A stretch of DNA of 64,000 nt from Dehalobacter sp. DCM (GTDB lineage: Bacteria > Bacillota > Desulfitobacteriia > Desulfitobacteriales > Syntrophobotulaceae), in assembly GCF_024972775.1 (NCBI RefSeq), contig NZ_CP092282.1, positions 2,411,001 to 2,475,000 of the forward strand. The letters run 5' to 3'. Below, one piece after another: positions 37,599-46,588 of this stretch. Under the pieces are notes generated by a model. The model did not search any database, was not told the origin of the DNA, and was given only the letters and a program-made list of their open reading frames with translations. The position numbers and the translations under genes are program-made. Position 1 is the stretch's first letter; each line of letters opens with the position of its first letter.

Positions 37599-38144
37599 CT
37601 ATTCATCAAGAAATACGTCAAATCGATTCGTTGCCTTGATATACTTAACCAGTTCATTGAGCAAAAGTCCGGTAATGATACCTGTTGGTACTGAAAACAG
37701 GAGCATGACCGGCAAATATAATAATATCCCAGGGAAATGAAGAACAAAAGATGCCATGAGCAATTGTCCGAGATTATGGGCAATTGCTCCTATTATACTT
37801 ACCAGGACAACGTGAAATTCTTTGGAGATACGGAGCAGCAAGGCCATGATGACAGCAGCCGCAACCGCCCCGGAAAAACTCATCAAAAAGCCCATACCGA
37901 ATAATGTCCCGCTGAGCAACGAACCTAAAATTGTCCGCATTACGGTGATCTGAAGCGCTGTTTTAAAATCGAAGACCACCAAGGCCAACAACGTGATAAT
38001 ATTGGCTAACCCAAGTTTTACCCCTGGAATTGGCAGGGGATTAGGGAACAGGCTTTCTAAATAATGCAGCACAGCTGCTTGGGCAATCAGAATAGCAATG
38101 ACGGCTAATTTTTTAGTCGTTGTCATATTTTTGGCGGACACCAC
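37599..38144 (-). CDS. Gx transporter family membrane protein (COG4769, ECF S-component-like)
   Basis: 181 residues from the GTG at 38144, where AAAGGAGG is 7 bases upstream. Five to six hydrophobic helices. Family members have been annotated as heptaprenyl diphosphate synthase component I, but the sequence (AVLHYLESLFPNPLPIPGVKLGLANIITLLALVVF) looks like a substrate-binding membrane subunit. It is divergent from an ecfT-ecfA-ecfA set, which suggests it may use that energising module. Confidence 0.78.
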   Translation of the reverse strand: MVSAKNMTTTKKLAVIAILIAQAAVLHYLESLFPNPLPIPGVKLGLANIITLLALVVFDFKTALQITVMRTILGSLLSGTLFGMGFLMSFSGAVAAAVIMALLLRISKEFHVVLVSIIGAIAHNLGQLLMASFVLHFPGILLYLPVMLLFSVPTGIITGLLLNELVKYIKATNRFDVFLDE

Positions 38145-38364
38145 GGCGGGTCCTCCTTTATTTATTTTACTTCTTTTATGCAAGAGCTTTGATAGCGCTT
38201 CGGTATTCGCTGAATAATTGAATTCGAAATATCCGTGTAAATTGACTTTCCGTTGATATAATTATAGCCTATAATTAAAATAATACAATTAAGACCAAAA
38301 AGTCTAAAATATAGGCAAAAATCGTCTAATCATCTGAACATCGTCAAACTAAAGGAGATCATCT

Positions 38365-39162
38365 ATGTCGGGTATCCGATTAGGCCAATACATTCATGGC
38401 AATTCATTAATCCATTCCTTAGATCCACGGACTAAAATTGTATGTTGTCTGCTGATGATCATTGCTGTGGTCATTGCTCATCAATGGTACTATTTACTCT
38501 TTTTCCTCTTGCTGATTCTTATTACGATAGGGGCTGCAGGCCTACATCTGGGGTCTATTCTCAAGTCGCTGTTCAAAATGAAGTATTTATTTCTATTTAC
38601 GCTTATTTTTCAGGCCTTTTTGACTGCCGGTGATCCTATTTTTACTGTCGGCAAGCTGGGCGTTACGCCAGAAGGGCTCATTCTCGGGGCCCTTAATGTC
38701 GTTCGGCTTATCATCCTCTTTATGGGTTCTATGATTGTGCTGATGACCACGTCACCCTTAAAATTAGCCGCAGGGATCGAATTATTACTGCAGCCTCTCG
38801 CTAAAATTAAGATTCCGGTCTATAATTTTTCAACGATCCTCAGTATATCTTTCCGATTTATTCCGACGTTATTTGAGGAAGCCTCAACTATCAAGAATGC
38901 GCAGTCTTCCCGGGGAGCGCAATTTGAATCTCCAAACCTGATTGTCCGCATAAAAAGCTATATGGCTATCTTGATTCCGTTATTTGAAGCGTCTTTAGTT
39001 AAAGCGGCTGATTTGGGAGAAGCGATGGACAGTCGGTGTTTCTCGCCGCATCTGAACACGCTGCGCGTGAGCCGTTTGCATATGGGCAGGAAAGATATTA
39101 TTGTCTTATGCTTCATGATTTTAATCACGGCTTCAGGAATAGTCCTGACTGTCTACCGCTAG
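38365..39162 (+). CDS. ecfT: ECF transporter transmembrane subunit EcfT
   Basis: 265 residues with about five membrane helices. Conserved cytoplasmic Ala-Arg-Gly-type coupling motifs appear as QSSRGAQFE and EAMDSRCF, and GNSLIHSLDPRTKI is the usual N-terminal start. EcfT links the two ATPases to an S component that binds the vitamin or metal. AAAGGAG precedes the ATG. The two ATPase genes follow in the same operon. Confidence 0.9.
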   Translation: MSGIRLGQYIHGNSLIHSLDPRTKIVCCLLMIIAVVIAHQWYYLLFFLLLILITIGAAGLHLGSILKSLFKMKYLFLFTLIFQAFLTAGDPIFTVGKLGVTPEGLILGALNVVRLIILFMGSMIVLMTTSPLKLAAGIELLLQPLAKIKIPVYNFSTILSISFRFIPTLFEEASTIKNAQSSRGAQFESPNLIVRIKSYMAILIPLFEASLVKAADLGEAMDSRCFSPHLNTLRVSRLHMGRKDIIVLCFMILITASGIVLTVYR

Positions 39163-39177
39163 AAAGGGGAACTATGA

Positions 39178-40017
39178 ATGACGCAGCAGGTTGCGGATCA
39201 AAGAATTGAATTAATCGGGGTTACCAGACAATACAAACGCGTTGGTTTGGAAGACGCACTTGCGCTGAATGATATTAACCTTAGCATCACCCGGGGGGAA
39301 TATGTCGGTTTACTCGGCATGAACGGATCCGGAAAATCAACTTTGGCCCGTCTTTTTAACGGGTTGATCAAGCCGACAGCGGGATCAGTCCTCATTGATG
39401 GGCTGGACACACGCGATCCGGATAACACGTCAGAAATACGGCGTCGGGTCGGTATAGTTTTTCAAAACCCAGATAATCAATTAATCAGTCCGGTTGTCGA
39501 GGAAGAAATTGCTTTCGGCCTGGAAAATTTGAACTTACCTTTATATGATATCGACGAACGAATTGATCACGCCCTGGCGTCAGTCGGTTTGACCGAAAAA
39601 CGTTTTCATGCCCCGCATTTATTATCGGGCGGCCAAAAACAACGCGTCGCCTTAGCCTCCGTATTAGCCATGCGTCCAAATTATCTTGTTTTGGATGAAC
39701 CGACATCGATGCTCGATCAACAAAGCCGATCCGAACTCTTGGATCAGCTAAGAATCCTTAATGAACAAGGGATGACAATTATTCTGATCAGCCATAATCC
39801 GGAGGATCTGCTTCAAGCCGACCGCTTAATTGTCCTGGACGCAGGTTGTGTATATACTGAAGGTTCGCCGGAACACGTCTACGCCGATGAAAAACTGGCA
39901 TTATTGGGAATTGAAACTCCCGGTATTTATTTGCTGATGGCTTATCTGCGTATGAAAGGATATCCGGTCAAAGAAAATGTACGATCAATGGAAGAGTTGG
40001 TAGCTGAACTATGCTGA
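39178..40017 (+). CDS. ecfA1: ECF transporter ATPase EcfA, first
   Basis: 279 residues. Walker A GMNGSGKSTLARL (near 42), Q-loop GIVFQNPDNQLISPVVEEEIAFGLENL, signature LLSGGQKQRVALASVLAMRPNYLVLDEPTSMLD and switch His in ISHNPED. The FQNPDNQ Q-helix is typical of ECF ATPases. It overlaps the second ATPase gene by 7 bases. Confidence 0.93.
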   Translation: MTQQVADQRIELIGVTRQYKRVGLEDALALNDINLSITRGEYVGLLGMNGSGKSTLARLFNGLIKPTAGSVLIDGLDTRDPDNTSEIRRRVGIVFQNPDNQLISPVVEEEIAFGLENLNLPLYDIDERIDHALASVGLTEKRFHAPHLLSGGQKQRVALASVLAMRPNYLVLDEPTSMLDQQSRSELLDQLRILNEQGMTIILISHNPEDLLQADRLIVLDAGCVYTEGSPEHVYADEKLALLGIETPGIYLLMAYLRMKGYPVKENVRSMEELVAELC

Positions 40018-40862
40018 ACATCATTGAAATCAACCATTTAAATTACACGTATTTACCGGGTACGCCCTATGAGCACCCTGCGTTGAAGGATATCTCCTTC
40101 GCAATTGCCCAAGGAGAATTTGTCGGGATTTTTGGGCCGAACGGATCAGGAAAATCAACACTGGCCCAAATGCTGAACGGATTGATCCAGCCAACCCACG
40201 GAACGATTTCTATATGCGGCATGAGCGCAGCAGATGCGAAATCAAGAAAAGAACTCTGGAAAAAGGCGGCTTTAGTCTTTCAATATCCTGAACAACAAAT
40301 CTTTCAAATCAGTGTCTTTGACGAAGTTGCCTACGGTCCACGGAATATGGGGCTACCTGAGCAGGAAATTAAAAAGAGGGTAGAGCAGGCTTTGCTCGAA
40401 GTCGGTCTCAACCCGGATGCCATTTCAAAACAGAGTCCGACAAGCCTTAGCGGCGGAATACGCCGCAGGATAGCGATCGCTGGAATGCTGGCAATTCAAC
40501 CCGCTGTTCTTATCCTGGATGAACCGATGGCTGGCTTGGATGCGATTGGACGAAAGCTGATTCTTACTATGATTAAAAATCGCAAGGCCAAAGGCGAAAC
40601 GACGCTGATGATTTCCCATGATTTAAAGGAAATGATGATGATCACTGATAAAATTATTCTGCTTGACCAGGGTACACTCGTTTTCTTTGGCAGCGTTGCT
40701 GATCTCTTAAATCAGAAGGGGATCCTTAAGCAGTATCGATTACAAGTACCGGATTATGTACAGGTCATCACGGCCTTGTCGGCAAAAGGATTGCCCGTGA
40801 ATATGGCGATCAGGACGATTGAGGAAGCAGGAGACGAAATTATTAAGTTTCATCGGGACTAA
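40011..40862 (+). CDS. ecfA2: ECF transporter ATPase EcfA, second
   Basis: 283 residues. Walker A GPNGSGKSTLAQM, Q-loop VFQYPEQQIFQISVFDEVAYGPRNMGL, signature SLSGGIRRRIAIAGMLAIQPAVLILDEPMAGLD and ISHDLKEM. It pairs with EcfA1 as the two-ATPase heterodimer of a group II ECF module. The signature has GIRRR where GQKRR is common, a mild change. Confidence 0.92.
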   Translation: MLNIIEINHLNYTYLPGTPYEHPALKDISFAIAQGEFVGIFGPNGSGKSTLAQMLNGLIQPTHGTISICGMSAADAKSRKELWKKAALVFQYPEQQIFQISVFDEVAYGPRNMGLPEQEIKKRVEQALLEVGLNPDAISKQSPTSLSGGIRRRIAIAGMLAIQPAVLILDEPMAGLDAIGRKLILTMIKNRKAKGETTLMISHDLKEMMMITDKIILLDQGTLVFFGSVADLLNQKGILKQYRLQVPDYVQVITALSAKGLPVNMAIRTIEEAGDEIIKFHRD

Positions 40863-40990
40863 AAAGAACTTGGCGTGCTCAGATCTTATCTGGAGCCTTT
40901 GGTAATTATTATGCCAAGAATTATTCAGAAATGAATTCGTGAGAATTGAGGAATTAGGTCCCCAGATTAATAATAACGAATGAAAAAGAA

Positions 40991-41016
40991 AGAGAGGGAA
41001 GTTACTTTCCCTCTCT
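40991..41016 (-). terminator. Terminator of the apbE-nusG-II operon
   Basis: 10-bp perfect stem (AGAGAGGGAA / TTCCCTCTCT) overlapping the stop codon of the minus-strand gene; on that strand it is followed by TTTCTTTTTC. Confidence 0.75.
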
Positions 41017-41355
41017 TATCACAATGATTGCTTTGTTTGGAAGACATACCGCAATATCGCCCGGCTCTTTTAACCAGCCGGTATTGACACAGACTTGATC
41101 CGGGCATTCCGCTTCTTTAAAACGAATGCGGCCCTTTTCGATGAGCACATACTCTTCATAGTCACCAGGGAGTTTGATTACTCTTGCCTCTTTAACGGCA
41201 GATAAGTCGATTCGTTCCACCAGTAAATTGTTCTGTGTTATTTCGGCAATCAACGGTTCATTAGCATGCGCGTTTTGATATAGTTTGAATCCAACGAAAC
41301 CGCCAATAAGAATGATTGCGATAATACTAATCAGAATAATGTCATGTTTCTTCAT
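41002..41355 (-). CDS. NusG domain II-containing protein
   Basis: 117 residues from the ATG at 41355. One N-terminal transmembrane helix (about 4-23) is followed by an extracytoplasmic NusG-II domain with ECPDQVCVNTGWLKEPGDIAVCLPNKAIIVI, the typical Cys pattern. Such proteins are found next to ApbE and Gx transporter genes in anaerobes, usually linked to Rnf or quinone-related functions. It follows apbE directly. Confidence 0.85.
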   Translation of the reverse strand: MKKHDIILISIIAIILIGGFVGFKLYQNAHANEPLIAEITQNNLLVERIDLSAVKEARVIKLPGDYEEYVLIEKGRIRFKEAECPDQVCVNTGWLKEPGDIAVCLPNKAIIVIREGK

Positions 41356-42421
41356 GGTAGGTATAGGTTCCTCCTTCATCTGTTAACGTAAAGTTATCCT
41401 TAATCCCAGGTGTAATGACTATTTGTTTATCTTCGGTAATCATGATGGCATCGACACCCTGAAGACTGCGAATCAAAGCCATCCCTTTATCTAAACCCAA
41501 TATAAAGACAGAAGTGGATAACGCATCGGCATCGATCGAAATATTTGCGACGATCGTAACGCTGATCAGACCGGACTTAGAGGGATAACCGGTGCGGGGA
41601 TCCAAGATATGGTGGTAACGTACGTTGTTTTTGATAACGTAGCGTTCATAATCGCCGGAGGTAACCACCGATTTATTGTCGACCTGTAAGACCCCGATTT
41701 GATCTCCTTCGGCCGCGGGTCTCGGGTCTTTAATCCCGATTTTCCAAGGGGTCCCGTCAGGCTTTGAGCCCAAAGTCACGACGTTACCGCCAAGATTGAC
41801 AAAAGCGGATTTAATTCCATATTTTTTGAAGACATTGATGACTTCGTCTCCGGCATAGCCTTTAGCAATCGCACCGAGATCGACAACTTGTCCGGCTCTT
41901 TTCAGCCTGGCCGTGTTGTCGGCATCATTCACTTCGATATCAGTATAGTCAACCAGTTTTTTTAGCCTGACGACTTCTTCCTGTGACAGTATTCGTGGAT
42001 TATTCGTATATATACCCCACGCTTTATCTAACGGTCCCACCGTAACATCGAACGCCCCTTGGCTTAACGCCGAATATTTGAGCGCTGTTTTTAATACAAA
42101 TAGTGAATCGGAACTGAGTGACACAAACTGACCGTTGCCTGCCGCTTGATTCAGATTATCGATCTCACTGCCGGCGGTCTGAATCGTCATTTTATTCTGG
42201 ATTTCTTCCACGCGCTTCATACCTTCATCAGCTGCTTTTTGCGCATTACGGCCATAAACCTTCTCCGTGATGACAGTACCCATATAAAAGCCTTCCGCCT
42301 CGACCGGTGTATTTCGCGCAGAAGAACAGCCGGAGCAGCAAAGTGAAAGTATAATGGTCAGGCTGATCATAACTAAAGGTATATCACGTTTAAACTTCAA
42401 CTGGTTGTTTTCCTTCCTCAT
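41342..42421 (-). CDS. apbE: FAD:protein FMN transferase ApbE (lipoprotein)
   Basis: 359 residues. A signal peptide ending in a lipobox (LSLCCSGC) anchors it outside the membrane. ApbE moves FMN from FAD to Thr/Ser of target flavoproteins such as Rnf or Nqr subunits. The motifs DVTVGPLDKAWGIY, VDLGAIAKGYAGDEV, VNLGGNVVTLG and HILDPRTGYPSKSGLISVTIV are those of the family. An in-frame upstream ATG (42448) exists; 42421 gives a better signal peptide. The target flavoprotein is not in the window. Confidence 0.92.
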   Translation of the reverse strand: MRKENNQLKFKRDIPLVMISLTIILSLCCSGCSSARNTPVEAEGFYMGTVITEKVYGRNAQKAADEGMKRVEEIQNKMTIQTAGSEIDNLNQAAGNGQFVSLSSDSLFVLKTALKYSALSQGAFDVTVGPLDKAWGIYTNNPRILSQEEVVRLKKLVDYTDIEVNDADNTARLKRAGQVVDLGAIAKGYAGDEVINVFKKYGIKSAFVNLGGNVVTLGSKPDGTPWKIGIKDPRPAAEGDQIGVLQVDNKSVVTSGDYERYVIKNNVRYHHILDPRTGYPSKSGLISVTIVANISIDADALSTSVFILGLDKGMALIRSLQGVDAIMITEDKQIVITPGIKDNFTLTDEGGTYTYHEET

Positions 42422-42593
42422 GCAGGCATCTAGAATTGAGTATAGCAAAAGTATAGCAAAAGCTTAAGCAAAATCAAATCAGATGTGTACGAAATAAACA
42501 TAGAGGTTAACTAAATCCAATTTTCGTAAACCTCTGAAGTGATCAGCATCGGTTATTTTGCTCAAACACTGCGTGTACACCTGTATTTTTTCA

Positions 42594-43220
42594 CTAAATA
42601 TTTCGGAATAACCCGATAACCTTACCGAGCACAGTCACGTTTTGGGAGTAAATGGGCTCCATATATTGATTCTCCGGTTGGAGACGAATCATATTTTTTT
42701 CTTTATAAAAACGTTTAACAGTAGCACCTTCCTCCGGGCCATCCGCAAGCAGGGCAACGACGATATCACCATTAATGGCATTCTGCTGCTGTCTGACCAG
42801 AATGAGATCATCGTCCAGTATTCCTGCTTCAATCATACTTTCTCCTTGAACCTTGAGCATAAAGCAGGTATCCGATTTGACCATATCATAGGGAACAGGG
42901 AAGGAGTCTTCAATATTTTCAATAGCCAGGATTGGCTCTCCGGCTGTTACACGGCCGACAACCGGCACATGCACGATCTTTCTGGAACCGGAATATTCAT
43001 TGAAAGAATCAAGGACTTCGATGGCACGCGGTTTCGTGGGGTCGCGTCGAATATAGCCCTTTTCCTCAAGTATGTTTAAATGATTATGCACTGTGGAACT
43101 GGAAGTAAGACCAACCGCTTCTCCGATTTCCCTCACAGATGGGGGATAACCTTTGAGCGCAATTTCTTTCTTAATAATATCCAGGATCTGCATTTGGCGT
43201 GAAGATATATCCGTCGTCAT
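42594..43220 (-). CDS. lexA: LexA repressor
   Basis: 208 residues. N-terminal winged HTH (about 1-65, [21 protein letters not shown]) and C-terminal S24 peptidase domain. The self-cleavage bond is Ala93-Gly94 (RVTAGEP), Ser128 (QGESMIEAG) and Lys169 (GATVKRF) form the catalytic pair. It represses SOS genes until RecA filaments trigger cleavage. Three SOS boxes lie between it and the divergent yneA-like gene. Confidence 0.96.
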   Translation of the reverse strand: MTTDISSRQMQILDIIKKEIALKGYPPSVREIGEAVGLTSSSTVHNHLNILEEKGYIRRDPTKPRAIEVLDSFNEYSGSRKIVHVPVVGRVTAGEPILAIENIEDSFPVPYDMVKSDTCFMLKVQGESMIEAGILDDDLILVRQQQNAINGDIVVALLADGPEEGATVKRFYKEKNMIRLQPENQYMEPIYSQNVTVLGKVIGLFRNI

Positions 43221-43344
43221 AACATCCCTCCTGAAAATAATTATTCTTCTTATTTAAAGTTGTAATCATTTATTCTTGATTGCATTCTTAAATGCTTTTA
43301 TGTGCTGACTACATCTTGATACTAACATAAAAAATGGAAAAAAG

Positions 43345-43358
43345 CAAACTTATGTTCG
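43345..43358. promoter_or_regulatory. SOS box 1 (LexA site)
   Basis: CAAACTTATGTTCG, the reverse complement of CGAACATAAGTTTG, fits the Firmicutes LexA consensus CGAACNNNNGTTYG. Nearest of the three sites to lexA. Confidence 0.85.
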
Positions 43359-43366
43359 ATTAATTC

Positions 43367-43395
43367 TTGACACAAACAAATGTTCGTACTATAAT
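43367..43395 (+). promoter_or_regulatory. Sigma-A promoter of the yneA-like gene with an embedded SOS box 2
   Basis: TTGACA (43367-43372) and TATAAT (43390-43395) with exactly 17 bases between are full consensus boxes. The spacer contains CAAACAAATGTTCG (43373-43386), a LexA site, so LexA would block RNA polymerase directly. Confidence 0.9.
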
Positions 43396-43405
43396 CATTA
43401 CATAC

Positions 43406-43419
43406 AGAACATATGTTTG
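43406..43419. promoter_or_regulatory. SOS box 3 (LexA site)
   Basis: AGAACATATGTTTG matches the LexA consensus except for the first base. It lies between the -10 box and the ribosome site of the yneA-like gene. Confidence 0.8.
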
Positions 43420-43436
43420 ATTTGGAGGAATTCAAC

Positions 43437-43769
43437 ATGATAGCCGTAACGAAATCATATCCGAGGTATAATAGAACATTCACATATCAATTTATGAAAA
43501 GAATTGCGCTTATCGCTATCATATTTTTAATCATCATGATAGCCGTACCCCTTGTCTCAACGGCAAACAGTACAGTTCCGGACAAATCCGCTACACTGTA
43601 TTACAAAGCGGTCACTGTACAACAAGGAGATACACTCTGGGGACTAACAGCGGAATCGAATAATGTCACGAATATCAATGAACTGGTCACAAAAACAATG
43701 AAGTATAATAGCCTTCACAGCACGTATATTGAACCGGGTCAGGTCATTTATGTTGCGGTGCGTATCTAA
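43437..43769 (+). CDS. YneA-like LysM protein, SOS cell-division inhibitor candidate
   Basis: 110 residues from the ATG at 43437 behind TTTGGAGGAA. One membrane helix (about 21-42), then an extracellular LysM domain (YYKAVTVQQGDTLWGL to GQVIYVAV). Divergent from lexA and under LexA sites, which is the yneA arrangement of Bacillus, where the protein delays division after DNA damage. Sequence identity to YneA was not checked. Confidence 0.85.
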   Translation: MIAVTKSYPRYNRTFTYQFMKRIALIAIIFLIIMIAVPLVSTANSTVPDKSATLYYKAVTVQQGDTLWGLTAESNNVTNINELVTKTMKYNSLHSTYIEPGQVIYVAVRI

Positions 43770-43896
43770 TTTGTCTTATTTACAGTTATAAAATAAGGAC
43801 TATTAGTAAACCTGTTAATTATCTAATTTATATTATGAATGTATTATAAATTACTGACCTCCATAACTATAAATATAGAGATGGAGGTCGTGTAAT

Positions 43897-44751
43897 ATGA
43901 GAGCTACACGTTTTATATCAATAAGATTCATACCCTTGCTGTTGCTTCTGTTCGTTGTCGGTATCGGAATATTTTTGTTCGGTTCGAGGAGCTTTTTCAT
44001 GAACGATATGATCAAAGCGAAGGATTACGCCAAGTTAGCTTCAATATCACCGGATTTGATCATTGAGTGTCAGAAGAAAAGTCCGAATAACTGGCAGGAT
44101 TATGTCGCTGTAACTGTCGGCATTCAGCGTACTGATAACACCAATGAAAAAACAAATAAGAAGGTCAGGGAGGCACTGTATCAGCAGCTGGATAACGGTA
44201 TTGATTTTAAGGTGCTGAATTGGACGTCCATAGACAAGGGTATCAAAAAAAATGCCCAGAATTGCTATAAGCTCCTGGAGCGCTATCCCTTTTATACACC
44301 CGGAAAATATCTATTTCCGATTAAAATCAAATCGTACTACTCAGACACCTACGGAGCTGCCCGAGAAGGTGGAAATCGACAGCATGAGGGCACAGACATT
44401 TTTAATGAGAAGGGGACTCCCATTTTCTGTGTCTGTGATGGATTTGTAGAGAAATCCGGATGGAATCGCTTAGGTGGCGAACGTGTTGGTATTCGTGGCA
44501 AAGACGGTAATTATTATTACTACGCCCATCTGGACAAAATCAACGAAAAACTCGCAGTCGGAGATCCAATTAAGATGGGTGACTTAATCGGAACAATGGG
44601 TAACACCGGGGATGCGCTGACAACCCCGGACCATTTGCATTTTGGTATCGAGCTCCCAAACGGGAAATGGGTTAATCCGTATGCCTGGTTAAAAGTCTGG
44701 GAACACAATAGTGATAGTACGATTGTATTTAACGTAGTCAATAAGTCTTAA
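43897..44751 (+). CDS. Membrane-anchored M23-family metallopeptidase
   Basis: 284 residues. An N-terminal membrane helix (about 11-30), a linker domain, then the M23 (LytM) domain: REGGNRQHEGTDIFNEKGTPIF has the HxxxD zinc ligands, YYYYAHLDK the next His, and DHLHFGIELPNGKWVNPYAWL the HxH motif. It likely cuts peptidoglycan cross-links and, in spore formers, such proteins act in engulfment or coat assembly. GGAGG precedes the ATG. Confidence 0.88.
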   Translation: MRATRFISIRFIPLLLLLFVVGIGIFLFGSRSFFMNDMIKAKDYAKLASISPDLIIECQKKSPNNWQDYVAVTVGIQRTDNTNEKTNKKVREALYQQLDNGIDFKVLNWTSIDKGIKKNAQNCYKLLERYPFYTPGKYLFPIKIKSYYSDTYGAAREGGNRQHEGTDIFNEKGTPIFCVCDGFVEKSGWNRLGGERVGIRGKDGNYYYYAHLDKINEKLAVGDPIKMGDLIGTMGNTGDALTTPDHLHFGIELPNGKWVNPYAWLKVWEHNSDSTIVFNVVNKS

Positions 44752-45293
44752 TCAATTAAGACGCAGCCGACATACGTAATTGTATTAGGTCCGTAGTAAT
44801 ACGGGATCGCGTTAGCTGAACATAAATCGCTGACAACAATACCATAGGCTTCCATCGAAGAATTCATTTCATTAGGGAACCGGCAGGGCGCATCCGGGTA
44901 CGTACATGTTTTACAGCGCGTACAGGCACCGGCAACCAAAAACAAACTTCCAGGAAAATTCTCATAGATATACTCGGCAAAACGATTGCAGTTCACGCGG
45001 TGATTTTCTGCAGTTTCTTCCATCGTTTCAAAGTCAAAAGAATCTTCCAGCTGCCCGGTTGTTTGCAGGATCAAACCACGCTTATACTTTTTCATCTGGG
45101 CCGCACACTCATCAATTGTTCCGCAAGCCGGCGGGCACGACCAGTTTTTATCGTACACTTTACATTTATTCTTTGCGCAATCTGAACGGACTTCATCTCT
45201 AGCCACAATCGTATCGGCATTCAGTTCGCCGACATGATTGAATCCGAATTCTAATGCTTTTTCTTTGAGTTGATTGAAGTCAATAGCTTTCAT
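44748..45293 (-). CDS. DUF2284 family metal-binding protein
   Basis: 181 residues with many Cys: CAKNKCKVYDKNWSCPPACGTIDEC at about 34-58 and GACTRCKTCTYPDAPCRFP near 121-139. The pattern suits one or two Fe-S clusters, the second ferredoxin-like. DUF2284 proteins are common in methanogens and clostridia and their role is unknown. It overlaps the end of the M23 gene by 4 bases, converging on it. Confidence 0.82.
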   Translation of the reverse strand: MKAIDFNQLKEKALEFGFNHVGELNADTIVARDEVRSDCAKNKCKVYDKNWSCPPACGTIDECAAQMKKYKRGLILQTTGQLEDSFDFETMEETAENHRVNCNRFAEYIYENFPGSLFLVAGACTRCKTCTYPDAPCRFPNEMNSSMEAYGIVVSDLCSANAIPYYYGPNTITYVGCVLID

Positions 45294-45707
45294 CTAAGTC
45301 ATTATCTCCTTAACTATTAATATTGCCCATTAGTTCGAAAAGAGTGATTTGAATAAATCTACTGTATCATATCTCGATAAAAAAGTAATTAGTATCTTTA
45401 AAATGTTATTGCCACTATATATTCATTGATAGGGGATAGAATTGAGCCAGAACGACTTAAGACAAACTTAGTTTATTTACAAATTAGTAAATTGAGTCGG
45501 TAATAAATTGCAAATACTAAAGCAAGAAAATATTACTGAGTGAAACTAATTTTACATTCAAGTTAATAGATGTAAATAAAAGAGAGAAGATCAAGAATAA
45601 TTATATCATCAATAATAATAGAAGAAGATCACGTCGCAAGGTCTAAACTGGGAGGCAAAATTATATCTAACCGGCAAGGCACAGTTTTAAACATCTATTG
45701 CGTCCCA

Positions 45708-45722
45708 TAATAAATATTATGT
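45708..45722. other. dif-like Xer site, left end of the integrated element (attL)
   Basis: The 15-base core TAATAAATATTATGT also occurs at 53350-53364. With its flanks (GCGTCCCATAA on the left, TTATGTCAACT on the right) it resembles the Bacillus subtilis dif site as I recall it: 7 of 11 bases of the XerC arm and 10 of 11 of the XerD arm match. The left flank looks like the chromosomal XerC arm. Confidence 0.75.
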
Positions 45723-45864
45723 CAACTAACAATATCCGACAAGACTATTTCTTTTTAATTTGACAATGATCTTTGGTGACTTTTGCTATAATTCTACATT
45801 GTTTTCATAAATCCTTCTTGAATTGTAAAATTTTATTTAAAATACGTAGCTCGGCGCATGCCAA

Positions 45865-45916
45865 GAAGTCCCTTCCATCAATACCAGCCTTGCCTTGTGG
45901 TCATGGAAGGGACTTC
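45865..45916. repeat. Long hairpin at the 3' end of the viral operon
   Basis: 14-bp perfect stem (GAAGTCCCTTCCAT / ATGGAAGGGACTTC) around a 24-base loop. The phrase GCCAAGAAG appears before the left arm and again at 45929. In a phage with a ssDNA stage such a hairpin could be a packaging signal or minus-strand origin. Confidence 0.55.
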
Positions 45917-45940
45917 GTCCCCAAGCATTGCCAAGAAGGG

Positions 45941-45986
45941 AAAAAGGCAAGGGTAAAGCGTTGCCGCTTCGCGCCCTTGCCTTTTT
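45941..45986 (-). terminator. Terminator of the viral operon
   Basis: 13-bp perfect stem (AAAAAGGCAAGGG / CCCTTGCCTTTTT) just after the lysin stop, with a small inner hairpin (AAGCG TTGC CGCTT). T/A tracts on both sides make it bidirectional. Confidence 0.8.
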
Positions 45987-46003
45987 TGCTCTGTTTGTGG
46001 TCT

Positions 46004-46588
46004 TTATTTTACTAGTGCGATCAAGCCAACAACCGCCGCACCGATGCCCGCATATTTGAGCAGATCGTCCTTAGACATATTTTCAGGATTCGGAACATTC
46101 AGCGTTGACAATATACTAGTGCTTGACGTTCCCGCCGCCGTTCCGCTTGCCGTTGCCGTTCCTGTCTGCACCTCGCGCGCGATATATGCCCGCCTAATAA
46201 TTTCATCCGTATTGTAGCTTGCTTCCGCCCATGACGATTTATTCCAAGCTTCAACTATTGCCCGCCACCCTGACGGATTAGTTTTCGCGGCCTGTAAAAT
46301 ACCTGGATAACCGTATGCGTTTACGGATAAAATACGCGCCACATCCGATGCAAAATCGGCCTGACTTGCGTATGATGCATACATCCCATTTTTTCCGCTT
46401 GCATATTTCTGCCCGACATATTTAATGCCTAATTCATTATTATATTTTGACGTTGAATTTGTGCCTGACGCTGTCTCCCATGACATCATAGCGGAAATAA
46501 TTTCAGATGGGATTCCCGTTTTCCGCTCGATCAGGTTCGCCGCGCCTTCAATTTTTTTGAAATAAGTACGCAATGATTCATCAGCCAT
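46004..46588 (-). CDS. Membrane-anchored glucosaminidase-like lysin (GH73)
   Basis: 194 residues. The first 120 resemble GH73 N-acetylglucosaminidase domains: SAMMSWETASGTNSTSKYNNELGIKYVG holds the probable catalytic Glu38. A Thr/Ser/Ala-rich linker follows, then a C-terminal membrane helix (about 176-193) ending in Lys. A tail anchor is unusual for an endolysin and fits a virion-membrane lysin that opens the wall at entry. Last gene of the operon; it overlaps the YvrJ-like stop. Confidence 0.8.
   Translation of the reverse strand: MADESLRTYFKKIEGAANLIERKTGIPSEIISAMMSWETASGTNSTSKYNNELGIKYVGQKYASGKNGMYASYASQADFASDVARILSVNAYGYPGILQAAKTNPSGWRAIVEAWNKSSWAEASYNTDEIIRRAYIAREVQTGTATASGTAAGTSSTSILSTLNVPNPENMSKDDLLKYAGIGAAVVGLIALVK

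Noticed and set aside
45773-46015. Plus-strand open frame of 80 codons across the element's hairpins
   Set aside because: It spans two strong hairpins, has no ribosome site and no family match; open by chance.
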